Source: an uncultured Acetatifactor sp.
GTDB taxonomy: Bacteria > Bacillota > Clostridia > Lachnospirales > Lachnospiraceae
Direction of reading: 5' to 3'
NCBI GenBank assembly: GCA_910585015.1
Contig: CAJUCT010000015.1
Coordinates: 1 to 64,000 of the forward strand
Length of the DNA: 64,000 bases
Shown here: positions 45,416-54,456 of the stretch, piece by piece
How the letters are laid out: every line of letters starts with the position of its first letter
Position numbering within the stretch: position 1 is the first letter of the stretch
Position numbers and translations under genes: made by a program
The notes under the pieces: generated by a model
Told to the model about the DNA's origin: nothing
What the model saw: only the letters and a program-made list of their open reading frames with translations
The model's database searches: none

Positions 45416-46435
45416 TTATAAGATTTTGGAGCGTATGAAGTTTGTCATACTTTTTTGGGTGGCGCGTGAGAGTTGGACGCTACCGTCTACAACAATTCCA
45501 TTTTGCCATGCTGAATTTGACTTACTCCAGTTTATATTCTGTAATGCTTTTAATCTATTTTGCCAGTTATCCGGGTAAATTTCAACTAATTCATTTCCAA
45601 CTTCCCCTAAAGATTTTATGGTTATACTCAGAGGAGAGAGCGATTCTCTTCTAATAACGGAGGATTTGATCTTTCCGGTCTCGACTTCTTTCCATTCGGT
45701 CATATTATCGAAAACTTGAGACCAAAAATGGATTGCCAAGGATTTTTGATCTTCATATATCAGGGAAGAATTGTTTAAAAATGCCTTGGTTCCGTGGAAT
45801 AATGCGCTTAGTGTAAACAGGGCCACAGAGCGGTTGGGAATGGAAGTATGCTCTTTGTCCACTAGCTTTGAAAAGCCGTCAATATTGTCAATTACTTCTT
45901 TAACTAATATAGAAAAGTCATTTCGATTATCATATAGAATATTTAATGATTTTGTTGGGCGAATGGCATGCTTATTTAAATCAGAAAACATTTGTTGTGA
46001 ACGCTTTAGCCCGATGTCGTGATATAGAACCATAGAGATATGTTCATATTTCAATTCGGGGTTGACTTTAAGAGCGGCCTCGATAGCAGCCCGCCTGTGC
46101 TGTCCATCATTTATTAATAGTTTTGAAGAGATATCTATAGTCACATTTCCGAGAGCAGGCGTGTCTTTGCTAAGAGGTTCAAAAATCAGTTCACCATCTA
46201 CAGAGGCAGTAAGAGCGGAAAATACATAGGAGGTCGGATTTTTTATGATGTAGTTGCACATCTCTGGAATTCGTGCTTTGTTCAGGATTCGCTGAGATCG
46301 AACTTCAGGCGGCATGTTTTCGTCGCTGAAAGTAAAAAGTCTTGAAACACAATTAAGTGGAATCATTGTAATATAATATTCCATATTAGCCTGTATCCCT
46401 TTTACAGCAGGGAAGATTAATTTTGCTGAGTTCAT
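45416..46435 (-). CDS. dndB: DNA sulfur modification regulator DndB (DGQHR domain)
   Basis: I start at 46435 (MNSAKLIFPAVKG) because GGAGGT lies inside the longer frame from 46447. The product has 339 residues. DndB is the DGQHR-domain protein that regulates phosphorothioation, acting as a repressor of dnd transcription in studied systems. The diagnostic DGQHR sits at residues 110-114 (LLINDGQHRRAAI), followed by FSDLNKHAIRPTKSLNILYD, also typical of the family. First gene of the minus-strand operon, it has its own promoter and would be autoregulated if it behaves like known DndB. Confidence 0.93.
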   Translation of the reverse strand: MNSAKLIFPAVKGIQANMEYYITMIPLNCVSRLFTFSDENMPPEVRSQRILNKARIPEMCNYIIKNPTSYVFSALTASVDGELIFEPLSKDTPALGNVTIDISSKLLINDGQHRRAAIEAALKVNPELKYEHISMVLYHDIGLKRSQQMFSDLNKHAIRPTKSLNILYDNRNDFSILVKEVIDNIDGFSKLVDKEHTSIPNRSVALFTLSALFHGTKAFLNNSSLIYEDQKSLAIHFWSQVFDNMTEWKEVETGKIKSSVIRRESLSPLSITIKSLGEVGNELVEIYPDNWQNRLKALQNINWSKSNSAWQNGIVVDGSVQLSRATQKSMTNFIRSKIL

Positions 46436-46468
46436 CATTACCTCCATAAATATAAATCAACTTGAGAT

Positions 46469-46497
46469 ATTTTACCACAATAGCAAAAGGAAGTCTA
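46469..46497 (-). promoter_or_regulatory. Possible promoter for the dnd operon
   Basis: On the minus strand TAGACT (46497-46492) and TAAAAT (46474-46469) are 17 bases apart, about 35 bases before dndB. The -35 hexamer is weak, consistent with regulated expression. The rest of 46436-46729 is A+T-rich and without genes. Confidence 0.45.
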
Positions 46498-46729
46498 TAA
46501 ATTTGTAAAGGAAGTTCAAAGCAATAAAATGCTGAAGCAAGGCCAGATTTGCTATTTAAGTAATAATACGTATTCAAAAAATTAGTAGCAAGTATGTGCT
46601 CTACTATGGGTAGACATATAATATTGTGAAATGCAATGATATGCATTTTTATTACCGATTTATTATGAGAATACATAGAAAATAATATTGCAGAATAAAA
46701 ATATATGATTGACTCGCAATTCGTATCAA

Positions 46730-47047
46730 ATGTGCGTTAAAATACTGGACAGCTGGAAAGAATTTTTTGACACTGGGATAAACTGGAAAGATTTTGAACC
46801 CGATATAACCTATGAAGCCTATAAAAACGTGACCGACCGCCAGCACTTGAGCAAAGCCAGGTCCATGCCCATCCATTTTCTGAAAGCATCCGGCAAAGGC
46901 TTTTTCGTGGACAGGGAGGGATATGCCCTTGCCCTGCGGGAGGACTTGCAGGACTGTATCCGTAACCAGGCGCTGGGACGGCATATGAAAGATATTTTGG
47001 AATACAGGACGATGGAATACTATCCCAGAAGATACACCGGGAAATAG
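46730..47047 (+). pseudogene. C-terminal fragment of an unknown protein
   Basis: An ATG at 46730 opens a 105-codon frame that looks coding (KILDSWKEFFDTGINWKDFE ... RSMPIHFLKASGKGFFVD), but there is no ribosome binding site. Codon use becomes G+C-rich exactly where the A+T-rich dnd flank ends. I read this as the tail of a longer gene truncated where the island joins the chromosome. The protein end (LEYRTMEYYPRRYTGK) is not recognised. Confidence 0.5.
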
Positions 47048-47079
47048 TTTTCCCGCTCGTATTGCGAAGGAGGTACAGG

Positions 47080-47847
47080 GTGGAAATATTATCCGTAGGC
47101 GCGTGTCCTTACGAAGAAGTGCTGGAGATACATGTCAGGCTTGAGGAAGGAGAGGTTCTCACAGAGGGAGGAACCATTCAAATTGAGATGATGGATGATT
47201 CTTTCCTTGAAAGAGAAGTAAAAATAATTAATCCCCGCTGGGTAGGTGATTATGCCGCTGTGTCCGAACGGGCAAAGCAGCGGAAACAGTCTGGAGAAAC
47301 GCTAAAAGAATTTAAAGGCTCCGAAGTGTGCGACGTTGTGGTTATGCATGTTCCATACCATGAGGTCAAGAACGAAGCTGAGATAAACAGCAGAGCTTTC
47401 CTTGCGGAGATGGAAAAGATGGTATGTATATCACCATTCAAAGAAATAAATGGCGGGGAAGAAAGTATTTACGATTATGTTCAGGAAGGCTATGAAGTTT
47501 CGGATAAGGTGATCGCCTATTTGAAGACTACAAACCTATATTTGATGAGCCTGGGAATATACAAGCATCCCTTTAAGCCGGACAAGAATTTGTGCGGTCC
47601 CTATCTTTATACAGATGGCTACTATTATTGGGACAGAGATACATGGAAATATGTCTTGAAATATCATGTAACACTTCCGCAGGAATTTATTGATCACGTC
47701 ATGTCAGATGAGGGGACGGCTTTTCTGGAAGCACAGGCACGGGAATCAGATTCCTGGGTCAGCAGAATAAAGGATTGGAAAGAGCAGAAAGATACACTGT
47801 GTCTTTTGCCGGACATTGCGGGTGATGAAAAACTGGAAAATTTTTAG
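47080..47847 (+). CDS. Unknown cytoplasmic protein
   Basis: I choose the GTG at 47080 because AAGGAGG lies nine bases upstream; the product is 255 residues, beginning MEILSVGACPYEEVLEIHV. Beta-rich N-terminal half, then helical and tyrosine-rich C-terminal half (KPDKNLCGPYLYTDGYYYWD, TWKYVLKYHVTLPQEFIDHV) ending in an acidic tail. There is no signal peptide, membrane helix or catalytic signature. The C-terminal part resembles the DUF-type immunity-like proteins of toxin loci in general character only. It follows the truncated gene by 32 bases and may have formed an operon with it. Confidence 0.75.
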   Translation: MEILSVGACPYEEVLEIHVRLEEGEVLTEGGTIQIEMMDDSFLEREVKIINPRWVGDYAAVSERAKQRKQSGETLKEFKGSEVCDVVVMHVPYHEVKNEAEINSRAFLAEMEKMVCISPFKEINGGEESIYDYVQEGYEVSDKVIAYLKTTNLYLMSLGIYKHPFKPDKNLCGPYLYTDGYYYWDRDTWKYVLKYHVTLPQEFIDHVMSDEGTAFLEAQARESDSWVSRIKDWKEQKDTLCLLPDIAGDEKLENF

Positions 47848-47926
47848 AGATTTGTAAACAGGAGTATGCAGGAATAATGAGACATAAGCGTTCCCTAATT
47901 TACAAATCCACTGGGGAGGGTTATAC

Positions 47927-48154
47927 ATGTTATTCGGCAGAAAAAATAGGGCAAATACCAGCAACCAACCAGGCTACAACCCTGAAACCCACCGTTCAAT
48001 CCTGCGCTGCAGCATCTGCACCGGCGAGCAGGTGGCGGGATTCAAGGACATCCGCACCGGGAAATTCCAGGAGGTCATGCTCATCAAAAATAACCAGGAA
48101 CTGCGGGAGTTTATGGAGACGTATGGTGTCAGCGAAGTGACAAAGGAGTATTGA
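47927..48154 (+). CDS. Small conserved-looking protein, unknown function
   Basis: This 75-residue product is preceded by GGGGAGGG. The core (HRSILRCSICTGEQVAGFKD, then EVMLIKNNQELREFMETYGV) contains a CxxC that could bind metal. Similar short proteins are frequent in Lachnospiraceae genomes, sometimes mislabelled as aspartate dehydrogenase; no function is known to me. The following 259 bases up to the glycerate kinase gene show no further gene. Confidence 0.7.
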   Translation: MLFGRKNRANTSNQPGYNPETHRSILRCSICTGEQVAGFKDIRTGKFQEVMLIKNNQELREFMETYGVSEVTKEY

Positions 48155-48413
48155 GGAAGCTCACTCCCCGTTTCCTGGTGGAGATTGTGTCGGTCATGTT
48201 CATCCCGGCGGCGGTGGGAACTATGGACTCTTGGGGGGAGCATAAAAGGCATGGAATCCCGTTAAAATGAGCAGGAGGCCTTCTGAATAGAACGAATGCG
48301 TAGAGGCTTACAGATTCGGGCAGCAAAAATAGAACAGCGGAAAAAACTGGCTTGAAAGAAAAGGCTCTAACAGAAATGGGAGTCAGGCGTTAAGACGGCA
48401 GCAGGAGGACGAC

Positions 48414-49802
48414 ATGAACCAAAAACTTCGCGGCGAGGCAGAACAAATCATGGAATACGCCATCGGCAAAATGCAGCCGGATGCGGCTGTGGTCAGGGCT
48501 CTGGAAGCATGCAGCCTATCCGGCAGAATCTATCTGGCGGCAGTGGGCAAAGCGGCCTGGCGGATGGCAAATGCCGCGGCAGCGCATCTTGAGACACCGG
48601 TTGCGGACGGCGTGGTAGTCACCAAGTACGGGCATGTGAAAGGGGATATCCCGGGGGTGCGCTGCTTTGAGGGCGGTCATCCCATCCCGGACGAGAACGG
48701 TCTGGCAGGCACCCAGGCAATTCTGGACATGACAGCGGACCTGACGGAGCGGGACCATGTGCTTTTTCTGGTGTCGGGCGGCGGCAGCGCACTGTTCGAG
48801 AAACCTCTTGTGCCGCTTCCCGTATTACAGGAACTGAATCGGCAGCTATTGGCCGGGGGCGCATCCATCACGGAGATCAACACGCTGCGGAAACGTCTGT
48901 CCGCGGTGAAAGGAGGGCGCTTTGCAAAATGGTGCGAGCCTGCCGGGATAGACGCCATCATCCTGTCGGACATACTCGGCGATCCTTTGGATATGATCGC
49001 TTCCGGGCCTGCCGCGCAGGATCGTTCCACTTGTGAGGAAGCTCTGGAGATTGTGGAAAAATATCACTTGGACATGACGGAGGAAACGCTTTTCTGCCTG
49101 AGACAGGAGACGCCCAGGCATCTGAATCATGTGAACAGCCATGTGATTGGCAGCGTGGGTCAGCTGTGTCTGGCTGCGGCGGAAAAGTGCCGGGAATTGG
49201 GGTATGAAGTCCATATTTTGACGGACCGGCTGTGCTGCGAAGCCAGGGAGGCGGGAAGCTTCTTGGCATCTTTGGCTGGAAACAACCCGACAACAGGAGA
49301 AAAAGTTAGCATAGCCGGGAGCGGTCTGGCAACAGGCGAAAGAGGTACCCTGTCCGGAAGTATTCTGACAACAGGGGAAAAAGCTTCTCCAGCTGAAAGC
49401 GTCCCAACATCGGAAGAAGGTTTTTTTCCAGCCCCAACCCCCTCCCCGTCAGGAAAACGGGCCTACATCGCAGGAGGTGAGTGCGTAGTGCATCTCCGTG
49501 GAAAAGGACTGGGCGGCAGGAATCAGGAATTGGCCCTGGCTGCGGCGCAGGGCCTGGCGGGGATTCCCAATGCGGCAGTATTCAGTGTGGGTTCCGACGG
49601 GACGGACGGCCCCACGGACGCGGCAGGCGGCTACGTGGACGGGGACAGCCTTGGCGCGTTGGAAGCAAAGGGAATCCACGTACAAGATGCCCTTGCCCGC
49701 AACGACTCCTATCATGCGTTGGAAGCCATTGGGGGCCTGCTGAAAACAGGCCCCACAGGAACCAATGTCAATGATTTTTGTGTACTACTGATCGATGTCT
49801 GA
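48414..49802 (+). CDS. Glycerate 2-kinase (MOFRL family, TtuD/GckA-like)
   Basis: This 462-residue product phosphorylates glycerate, feeding it into glycolysis. The N-terminal DUF4147 domain shows the phosphate-binding LVSGGGSALFEKP, the glycine-rich LAAVGKAAWRMANAA and TLRKRLSAVKGGR. The C-terminal MOFRL domain has GGRNQELALAAA and SVGSDGTDGPTDAAGG. Between them, near residues 290-340, sits a Ser/Thr/Gly-rich stretch made of about three 13-residue repeats that normal family members lack. The frame is kept on both sides, so the enzyme may still fold. AGCAGGAGGAC precedes the start. No partner gene for glycerate uptake is nearby. Confidence 0.92.
   Translation: MNQKLRGEAEQIMEYAIGKMQPDAAVVRALEACSLSGRIYLAAVGKAAWRMANAAAAHLETPVADGVVVTKYGHVKGDIPGVRCFEGGHPIPDENGLAGTQAILDMTADLTERDHVLFLVSGGGSALFEKPLVPLPVLQELNRQLLAGGASITEINTLRKRLSAVKGGRFAKWCEPAGIDAIILSDILGDPLDMIASGPAAQDRSTCEEALEIVEKYHLDMTEETLFCLRQETPRHLNHVNSHVIGSVGQLCLAAAEKCRELGYEVHILTDRLCCEAREAGSFLASLAGNNPTTGEKVSIAGSGLATGERGTLSGSILTTGEKASPAESVPTSEEGFFPAPTPSPSGKRAYIAGGECVVHLRGKGLGGRNQELALAAAQGLAGIPNAAVFSVGSDGTDGPTDAAGGYVDGDSLGALEAKGIHVQDALARNDSYHALEAIGGLLKTGPTGTNVNDFCVLLIDV
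49287..49403 (+). repeat. In-frame 39-bp repeat array inside the glycerate kinase gene
   Basis: Three degenerate 39-base units encode 13-residue variants of the type LTTGEKASPAESV (residues about 292-330), followed by a partial fourth. It is an in-frame minisatellite comparable in style to the one in jetD but of different sequence. Confidence 0.8.
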
Positions 49803-49907
49803 GAGTTTGCAGGTGTAAGGCATAGAACTTCCCGTACCCTCTGGGTGCTGGACCATTCTCTGTGGCACGAAAAAGGAGTTGTTCGAAAGTCCCAAGTGCT
49901 TCTTGCA

Positions 49908-50468
49908 CTAACATCCCAGCAGCCGGTTCATCTCCCGCACCTCCTGCCGCTGGGAGACTATGATATTCTCCAGTATGGGCTGCAGCTGGGGACAGATGCA
50001 GTACCGCAAGGCATTTTCCGACATGTAGATGGCGCCCTGATGGTGGGGAATCATCTCCCGCATAAAATTGGCGCTGATATTGTTGTCGGAGCAGGCATTG
50101 TTCATCTCTGCAAACATACTTTGGGTGATCTGCTGGAACCGATGCTGATACAGGCACAGATCCTGGCTGGAGCTCTCCGGCTTATAGCAGCACTTTAGCG
50201 CCTCTGTCATCTCCTGTATACCCTGCTCCTGCATGGTGATGATGTTTTCGGCAATAGTGCGCAGCGGGGCGCAGGGATTGTATTGCAGAAGATTTTTGGA
50301 CATATCAACAGCCGCCATGTGATGGGGGATCATCTGTACGATGAAATTGTGGGAGAGGCTGTCAGTCAGTTCCGCAGCCCCCATGCTCCGGATCATTTCC
50401 TCCAGAATCTCGTAGAACCTCACCAGGTAGCACTTGGTATTTTCCTCAAATTTACAGATATGGGTCAT
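49908..50468 (-). CDS. DUF305-family protein with two His-His repeats
   Basis: This 186-residue product starts at the ATG at 50468, ten bases after AAAGGAAA; a TTG two codons earlier is too close to that site. Two copies of the DUF305 motif are plain: VQMIPHHMAAVDMSKNLL and REMIPHHQGAIYMSENAL. DUF305 proteins are ferritin-like helical bundles found near copper and metal-handling genes; the paired histidines suggest metal binding. Most family members are exported, but no signal peptide is seen here, so it may be cytoplasmic. It faces the glycerate kinase gene. Confidence 0.9.
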   Translation of the reverse strand: MTHICKFEENTKCYLVRFYEILEEMIRSMGAAELTDSLSHNFIVQMIPHHMAAVDMSKNLLQYNPCAPLRTIAENIITMQEQGIQEMTEALKCCYKPESSSQDLCLYQHRFQQITQSMFAEMNNACSDNNISANFMREMIPHHQGAIYMSENALRYCICPQLQPILENIIVSQRQEVREMNRLLGC

Positions 50469-50907
50469 GGGCAATGGATTTCCTTTCTGTTGATTCGCTG
50501 TTTTGTCCGGGGATCCATAGTCAACGACATTAGAATTTCACTTAAAGCCTTGCAAAAACCTGCGTACATGGTTTTCGGCAAAAACCGGGAGAGAATTTCA
50601 ATGTCGGTTGCTATATGTCTCCCACTTATGGGGACAAAGAGGGAGAGTGAGCTCCCCTGCTTTAAAATATGCAATCGCCGCAGAATATGTGAGGCGGTTT
50701 GGCACATGGCAGGTCTCAAATGATCAGCAGCGATATATGTGTGCATTGCAGGCGGGCCCGGAAAGCGCAGATAGATGCTCCGGTGACCAAAGCGTGATTG
50801 CAGGCAGGTAAAAATTCTATATCATAGTAAAAAATAAATAATTATGTAAAAATTCTTGACATTATCTCCAAAACGTCTATAATCTATTATAGAGAGGAGG
50901 GGAAAAG
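50469..50907. other. Intergenic region upstream of the HTH-PIN operon
   Basis: These 439 bases hold the strong promoter at 50856-50883. The rest contains short open frames without ribosome binding sites; I see no convincing gene. Confidence 0.55.
50856..50883 (+). promoter_or_regulatory. Strong sigma-A promoter of the PIN/kinase operon
   Basis: Perfect TTGACA (50856-50861) and perfect TATAAT (50878-50883) are 16 bases apart. The leader is only about 18 bases and runs straight into AGAGAGGAGG and the GTG start at 50908. Confidence 0.85.
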
Positions 50908-51822
50908 GTGTTTGATTTCTATTATCAGCTAAGGCAGAAAATGATTGATTCCATGCAAAACTCCCTGAGGCAGGTAAGGCAGGTTCTTGGCCTGGGAGTG
51001 CAGGAACTCAGCGACATTGTGGGGCTGACCAGACAAACTCTCAACAACCTGGAGTGTAAAAAGAGCAGGATGAGCGCCGCGCAATATCTTGCCATCTGTG
51101 CTGTGATAGATTACTACACCAGAGATAAACCGGAACAATATGCCGCCATACAGACGATACTCTCCTCATGTGGCGCCGAGGAGAGGGGGACATTTTTTCC
51201 ATCCATAAATAACAATTCCCTGCTCAAGAACTGGTTTTTGTGCTTTCCCGATGATTCAAAAATCACAGAAGCGTTTTCGGGGAACAGAAAAGTGATAACA
51301 TTAAAAGAGTTTGAAGGGATTGCGTATAGTCACAAAATTTTTGTGGACGATACGATCCTGAGGCAGGAGGGGTTTGATGACTGGCTCCGGCAGGTCTCTG
51401 ATATTATGCTGGATAAGGGCAACCGATTCCTGATTCCCCTGAAAGTGATTGAAAACATTCAGGGCGGAATCCTTTCACCCGACCCGCTTACCGCAGGATT
51501 TTCACAGAGGGGAATGAAGGTCTTGACTGGCATGCAGCAATCGGGGCTGATGGAGATCAGGGGGGAAAAGAGTGATACGAACGTTATGGGTACGTTTATT
51601 TCCGTGTTCGCCAGGTTCAAGCACACAAACAGACTGGCCCTTTTGACACAGAATGAAAAACTCGCCAGACAGATTCTGGCGTTAAATAATGACGACCTGG
51701 GCGGATTTCCCATCTATGTGGCACAGTTTGCGCAAGGGATCGGACTGCGGGAATGGGATGCCGCCGAAAGCGAATTACCCATGGGGGAGGCGCTGAATGG
51801 ATGGGAAACTATCGAGCTATAA
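50908..51822 (+). CDS. HTH-PIN domain protein
   Basis: This 304-residue product begins at a GTG after AGAGGAGGGG. The N-terminal XRE-type helix-turn-helix (VRQVLGLGVQELSDIVGLTR, then QTLNNLECKK) is followed by a PIN-like RNase fold: acidic residue in KIFVDDTIL, Glu in LKVIENIQ, and a late LALLTQNEKLARQILALN. In the next protein the last motif reads QDRDLAR; here it is QNEKLAR, so one acidic metal ligand appears replaced and nuclease activity may be weak or lost. I infer a DNA-binding regulator derived from a PIN nuclease, controlling the operon whose promoter lies right before it. Confidence 0.75.
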   Translation: MFDFYYQLRQKMIDSMQNSLRQVRQVLGLGVQELSDIVGLTRQTLNNLECKKSRMSAAQYLAICAVIDYYTRDKPEQYAAIQTILSSCGAEERGTFFPSINNNSLLKNWFLCFPDDSKITEAFSGNRKVITLKEFEGIAYSHKIFVDDTILRQEGFDDWLRQVSDIMLDKGNRFLIPLKVIENIQGGILSPDPLTAGFSQRGMKVLTGMQQSGLMEIRGEKSDTNVMGTFISVFARFKHTNRLALLTQNEKLARQILALNNDDLGGFPIYVAQFAQGIGLREWDAAESELPMGEALNGWETIEL

Positions 51823-51841
51823 TTTGAGGGGGAGGATGTGT

Positions 51842-54238
51842 ATGGAAAACAACAAAAAAGAAGAGTACGCTCTTGAGAAATTGGAATCCTACGTCAAGGA
51901 ATGGAAAATCTTTATAGACACCTGCAGCCTTCTTCATCCTGCTGCGGATAAGTTCTGGATGAATATCATTCCCTTTTTGGAAAAGTACCAGGCAAAGGTA
52001 ATCATTCCATTCAGGAGCGTGGAGGAACTGCAGAAGCATGCGGCTAATAAGGAGGATGCGGATTTGGCACGGCGTTCCAATAACACGTTAAAGATATTGG
52101 TACAGCTAAGGAACGCCGGCTATATTGAGATCAGAGGAGAAAAAACGGATAATTTCGCAGACAATGTCTTTCAGGTTGTCTTCACAAAATTTCGGATGAC
52201 CCATAAGCTCCTGCTGATCACCCAGGACCGTGACTTGGCCAGAGACATCCTTTCGCTAAATGAGAGCAAGGCCGTGAGAGCCTATCCGGTTCATGTGCAG
52301 AGGGTGAACCGATATGGGTTTTTGAGCGGCTTTAAGGCAAATGAGGAGCAAAGCAGGCCCGCCGGGGAGAAGGAGAGCATGGAGCCGGATGAGATATTCA
52401 AGGTCTGTGACTCTGTGACCGCGATTGCCGACACGCCCATGGGAGTAAGTCATATTCCCGGGCAGCAGGAGTGTACGTACACCGTGCAGGGGCCGGTAAA
52501 GCTGATCAGTGAGATCGCGTCGGGGGGTGAAGGAATCCTATATTCCACCGATACGCCCTATGTGGCCAAGATCTATAAAAGAGGGAATATCACCAGAAGA
52601 AGGTTCGAGAAGATTAGGTTGATGCTGGAAAAACCAATTGAGTGTGAAGGCATATGCGCCCCGGTTGCCGCCCTCTATAATGCAGACAGAGAATTTGTGG
52701 GATATCTGATGCCCCGGGCGCAGGGAAAGGAACTACAGAAGAGCATATTTATCAAGCCCCTGTTTATAAAGAATTTTCCCGGCTGGAAAAAGAGGGACAC
52801 CGTGCAGCTGTGCGTGACAATTCTTGAAAAGATTAAGTATCTGCACAGCAGGAATATTATTATAGGGGATATCAATCCGGCCAATATACTGGTGGTTTCC
52901 CCCCAGGAAGTATATTTCGTGGATACGGACAGTTATCAGATTGAAGATTTTCCCTGTCCTGTGGGCACCATCAACTATACGGCGCCGGAAATCCAGAGGA
53001 AGCGTTTCCCCGAGTTTCTGCGGACCATGGGCAACGAGAATTTCGCCATTGCGACGTTGCTGTTTATGATCATGCTGCCGGGAAAACCACCGTATTCACA
53101 ACAGGGCGGGGAGGATCCCATTGCCAATATTGTGAACATGGATTTTTCCTATCCTTTCGGGGAGAGCTCCAACAGGAAAACGCCGGACGGCCCCTGGAGA
53201 TATATATGGAGCCATCTGACCTATGACCTGAAGAAGGCGTTTTATAATACGTTCAGAAAGGACGGGGAAAATGCCGCGGAAGACACCAGGCTGTCCGTGG
53301 ACGAATGGCTGCCCATTTTCAAGTATTATCTGGAACTGCTCGACAGCGGGAGATATGGAAAACAGGACAAAATGTCAGAGGAACTGTTTCCCACCCGGCA
53401 CAAGAAGAATCCCAAAACGGTATTCACATCCTGCAAGCTGTGCGGGAATGAGGTGGCGGAAAACATGTGCCAAAACGGCATCTGCCGGGAGTGCCTGAGC
53501 AAGGGTGAAGTGTACAGCTGTAAAAAGTGCGGCAGGGATATCAGCTACACCAATTACCAGAAATATATCAAGAACGCCAGGAAATATGATATTTGCCCCC
53601 AATGCTTTGAGCAGGGTAAAAAAATAAAATATGCCCCGATATGTGTGGAATGCGGCGAGACCTTTCATATCACCAACAGCCAATATGACTATTTTATGGA
53701 AAAAGGGCTGGATTTGCCCAAAAGATGTCCCTCCTGCAGGGCGGAAAAGAGAAAACGGATGGATGAGACGGATTTTCAGCCTGACGGGCAGTATTCCGGC
53801 GAAAACGGATCGTTTTGTTTTATCACAACGGCGGTGTGCAGTTACTATGGAAAGCCGGACAACTGCCGCGAACTGACGTTGCTGCGCGCTTTCCGCGACA
53901 CATGGCTGAAAAACCAGCCCGGCGGGCAGGAAGCCATTGCAAAATACTATCGGAAGGCCCCCCTGCTGGTGAGCCTGCTCCAGGCATCTGAGCAGTATGA
54001 GGAATACTGTGAGATATTGTGGGACAGATATATCTGCCCCTGCGCCCGGCTGATCGAAGAGGCTATGTCCAAAACGGCGGTCTCAGATACCGATTGGCCC
54101 AGGGACGATGAAAAAAGCCCGGCTTTCCTTGCGGCTTCCCAGAGAGAGGCAATGTTCGAAGAATGTGAAAAGCTGTATTATGGCATGGTAAAATATTTAG
54201 AGGACGGGCTTGGCGCACGGAAGGAGCAGCGGGTATAA
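51842..54238 (+). CDS. PIN - protein kinase - zinc ribbon - CFI-box protein
   Basis: The start at 51842 sits six bases after GGGGGAGG; the product has 798 residues. Residues 10-160 are a PIN-type nuclease (IFIDTCSLL, EELQKH, LLITQDRDLARDIL, acidic residues present). Residues about 215-490 are a Ser/Thr kinase-like domain: ISEIASGGEGILY, ATP lysine K243 in YVAKIYKR, catalytic D343 in IIGDINPANIL and D361-T-D363 in place of DFG. A cysteine-rich region with several CxxC pairs (CKLCG, CRECL, CKKCG, CPQC, CVECG, CPSC) gives zinc ribbons. The C-terminal FCFITTAVCSYYGKPDNC matches the CFI-box module. It could sense nucleic acid or stress and phosphorylate partners in the operon. Confidence 0.83.
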   Translation: MENNKKEEYALEKLESYVKEWKIFIDTCSLLHPAADKFWMNIIPFLEKYQAKVIIPFRSVEELQKHAANKEDADLARRSNNTLKILVQLRNAGYIEIRGEKTDNFADNVFQVVFTKFRMTHKLLLITQDRDLARDILSLNESKAVRAYPVHVQRVNRYGFLSGFKANEEQSRPAGEKESMEPDEIFKVCDSVTAIADTPMGVSHIPGQQECTYTVQGPVKLISEIASGGEGILYSTDTPYVAKIYKRGNITRRRFEKIRLMLEKPIECEGICAPVAALYNADREFVGYLMPRAQGKELQKSIFIKPLFIKNFPGWKKRDTVQLCVTILEKIKYLHSRNIIIGDINPANILVVSPQEVYFVDTDSYQIEDFPCPVGTINYTAPEIQRKRFPEFLRTMGNENFAIATLLFMIMLPGKPPYSQQGGEDPIANIVNMDFSYPFGESSNRKTPDGPWRYIWSHLTYDLKKAFYNTFRKDGENAAEDTRLSVDEWLPIFKYYLELLDSGRYGKQDKMSEELFPTRHKKNPKTVFTSCKLCGNEVAENMCQNGICRECLSKGEVYSCKKCGRDISYTNYQKYIKNARKYDICPQCFEQGKKIKYAPICVECGETFHITNSQYDYFMEKGLDLPKRCPSCRAEKRKRMDETDFQPDGQYSGENGSFCFITTAVCSYYGKPDNCRELTLLRAFRDTWLKNQPGGQEAIAKYYRKAPLLVSLLQASEQYEEYCEILWDRYICPCARLIEEAMSKTAVSDTDWPRDDEKSPAFLAASQREAMFEECEKLYYGMVKYLEDGLGARKEQRV

Positions 54239-54456
54239 AAGCACAAATGCGTGTGTACCCCCAAAGCGTGTTGATCCGTACAGGGATGCCCCTGCGGCAC
54301 TGGCGTAACATCGGCATAGGGTATCTGTGGGGAGTGCGGAAATTATACCCCGAGTGGCAAAAGCCATCGTCCGTGCGTATAAAGCAGGCGGATAGAGACC
54401 TGGCTGGCAGTCAGGCAAAATGAAATATAAAATTCTATAATAGGAGGAACAGACGG

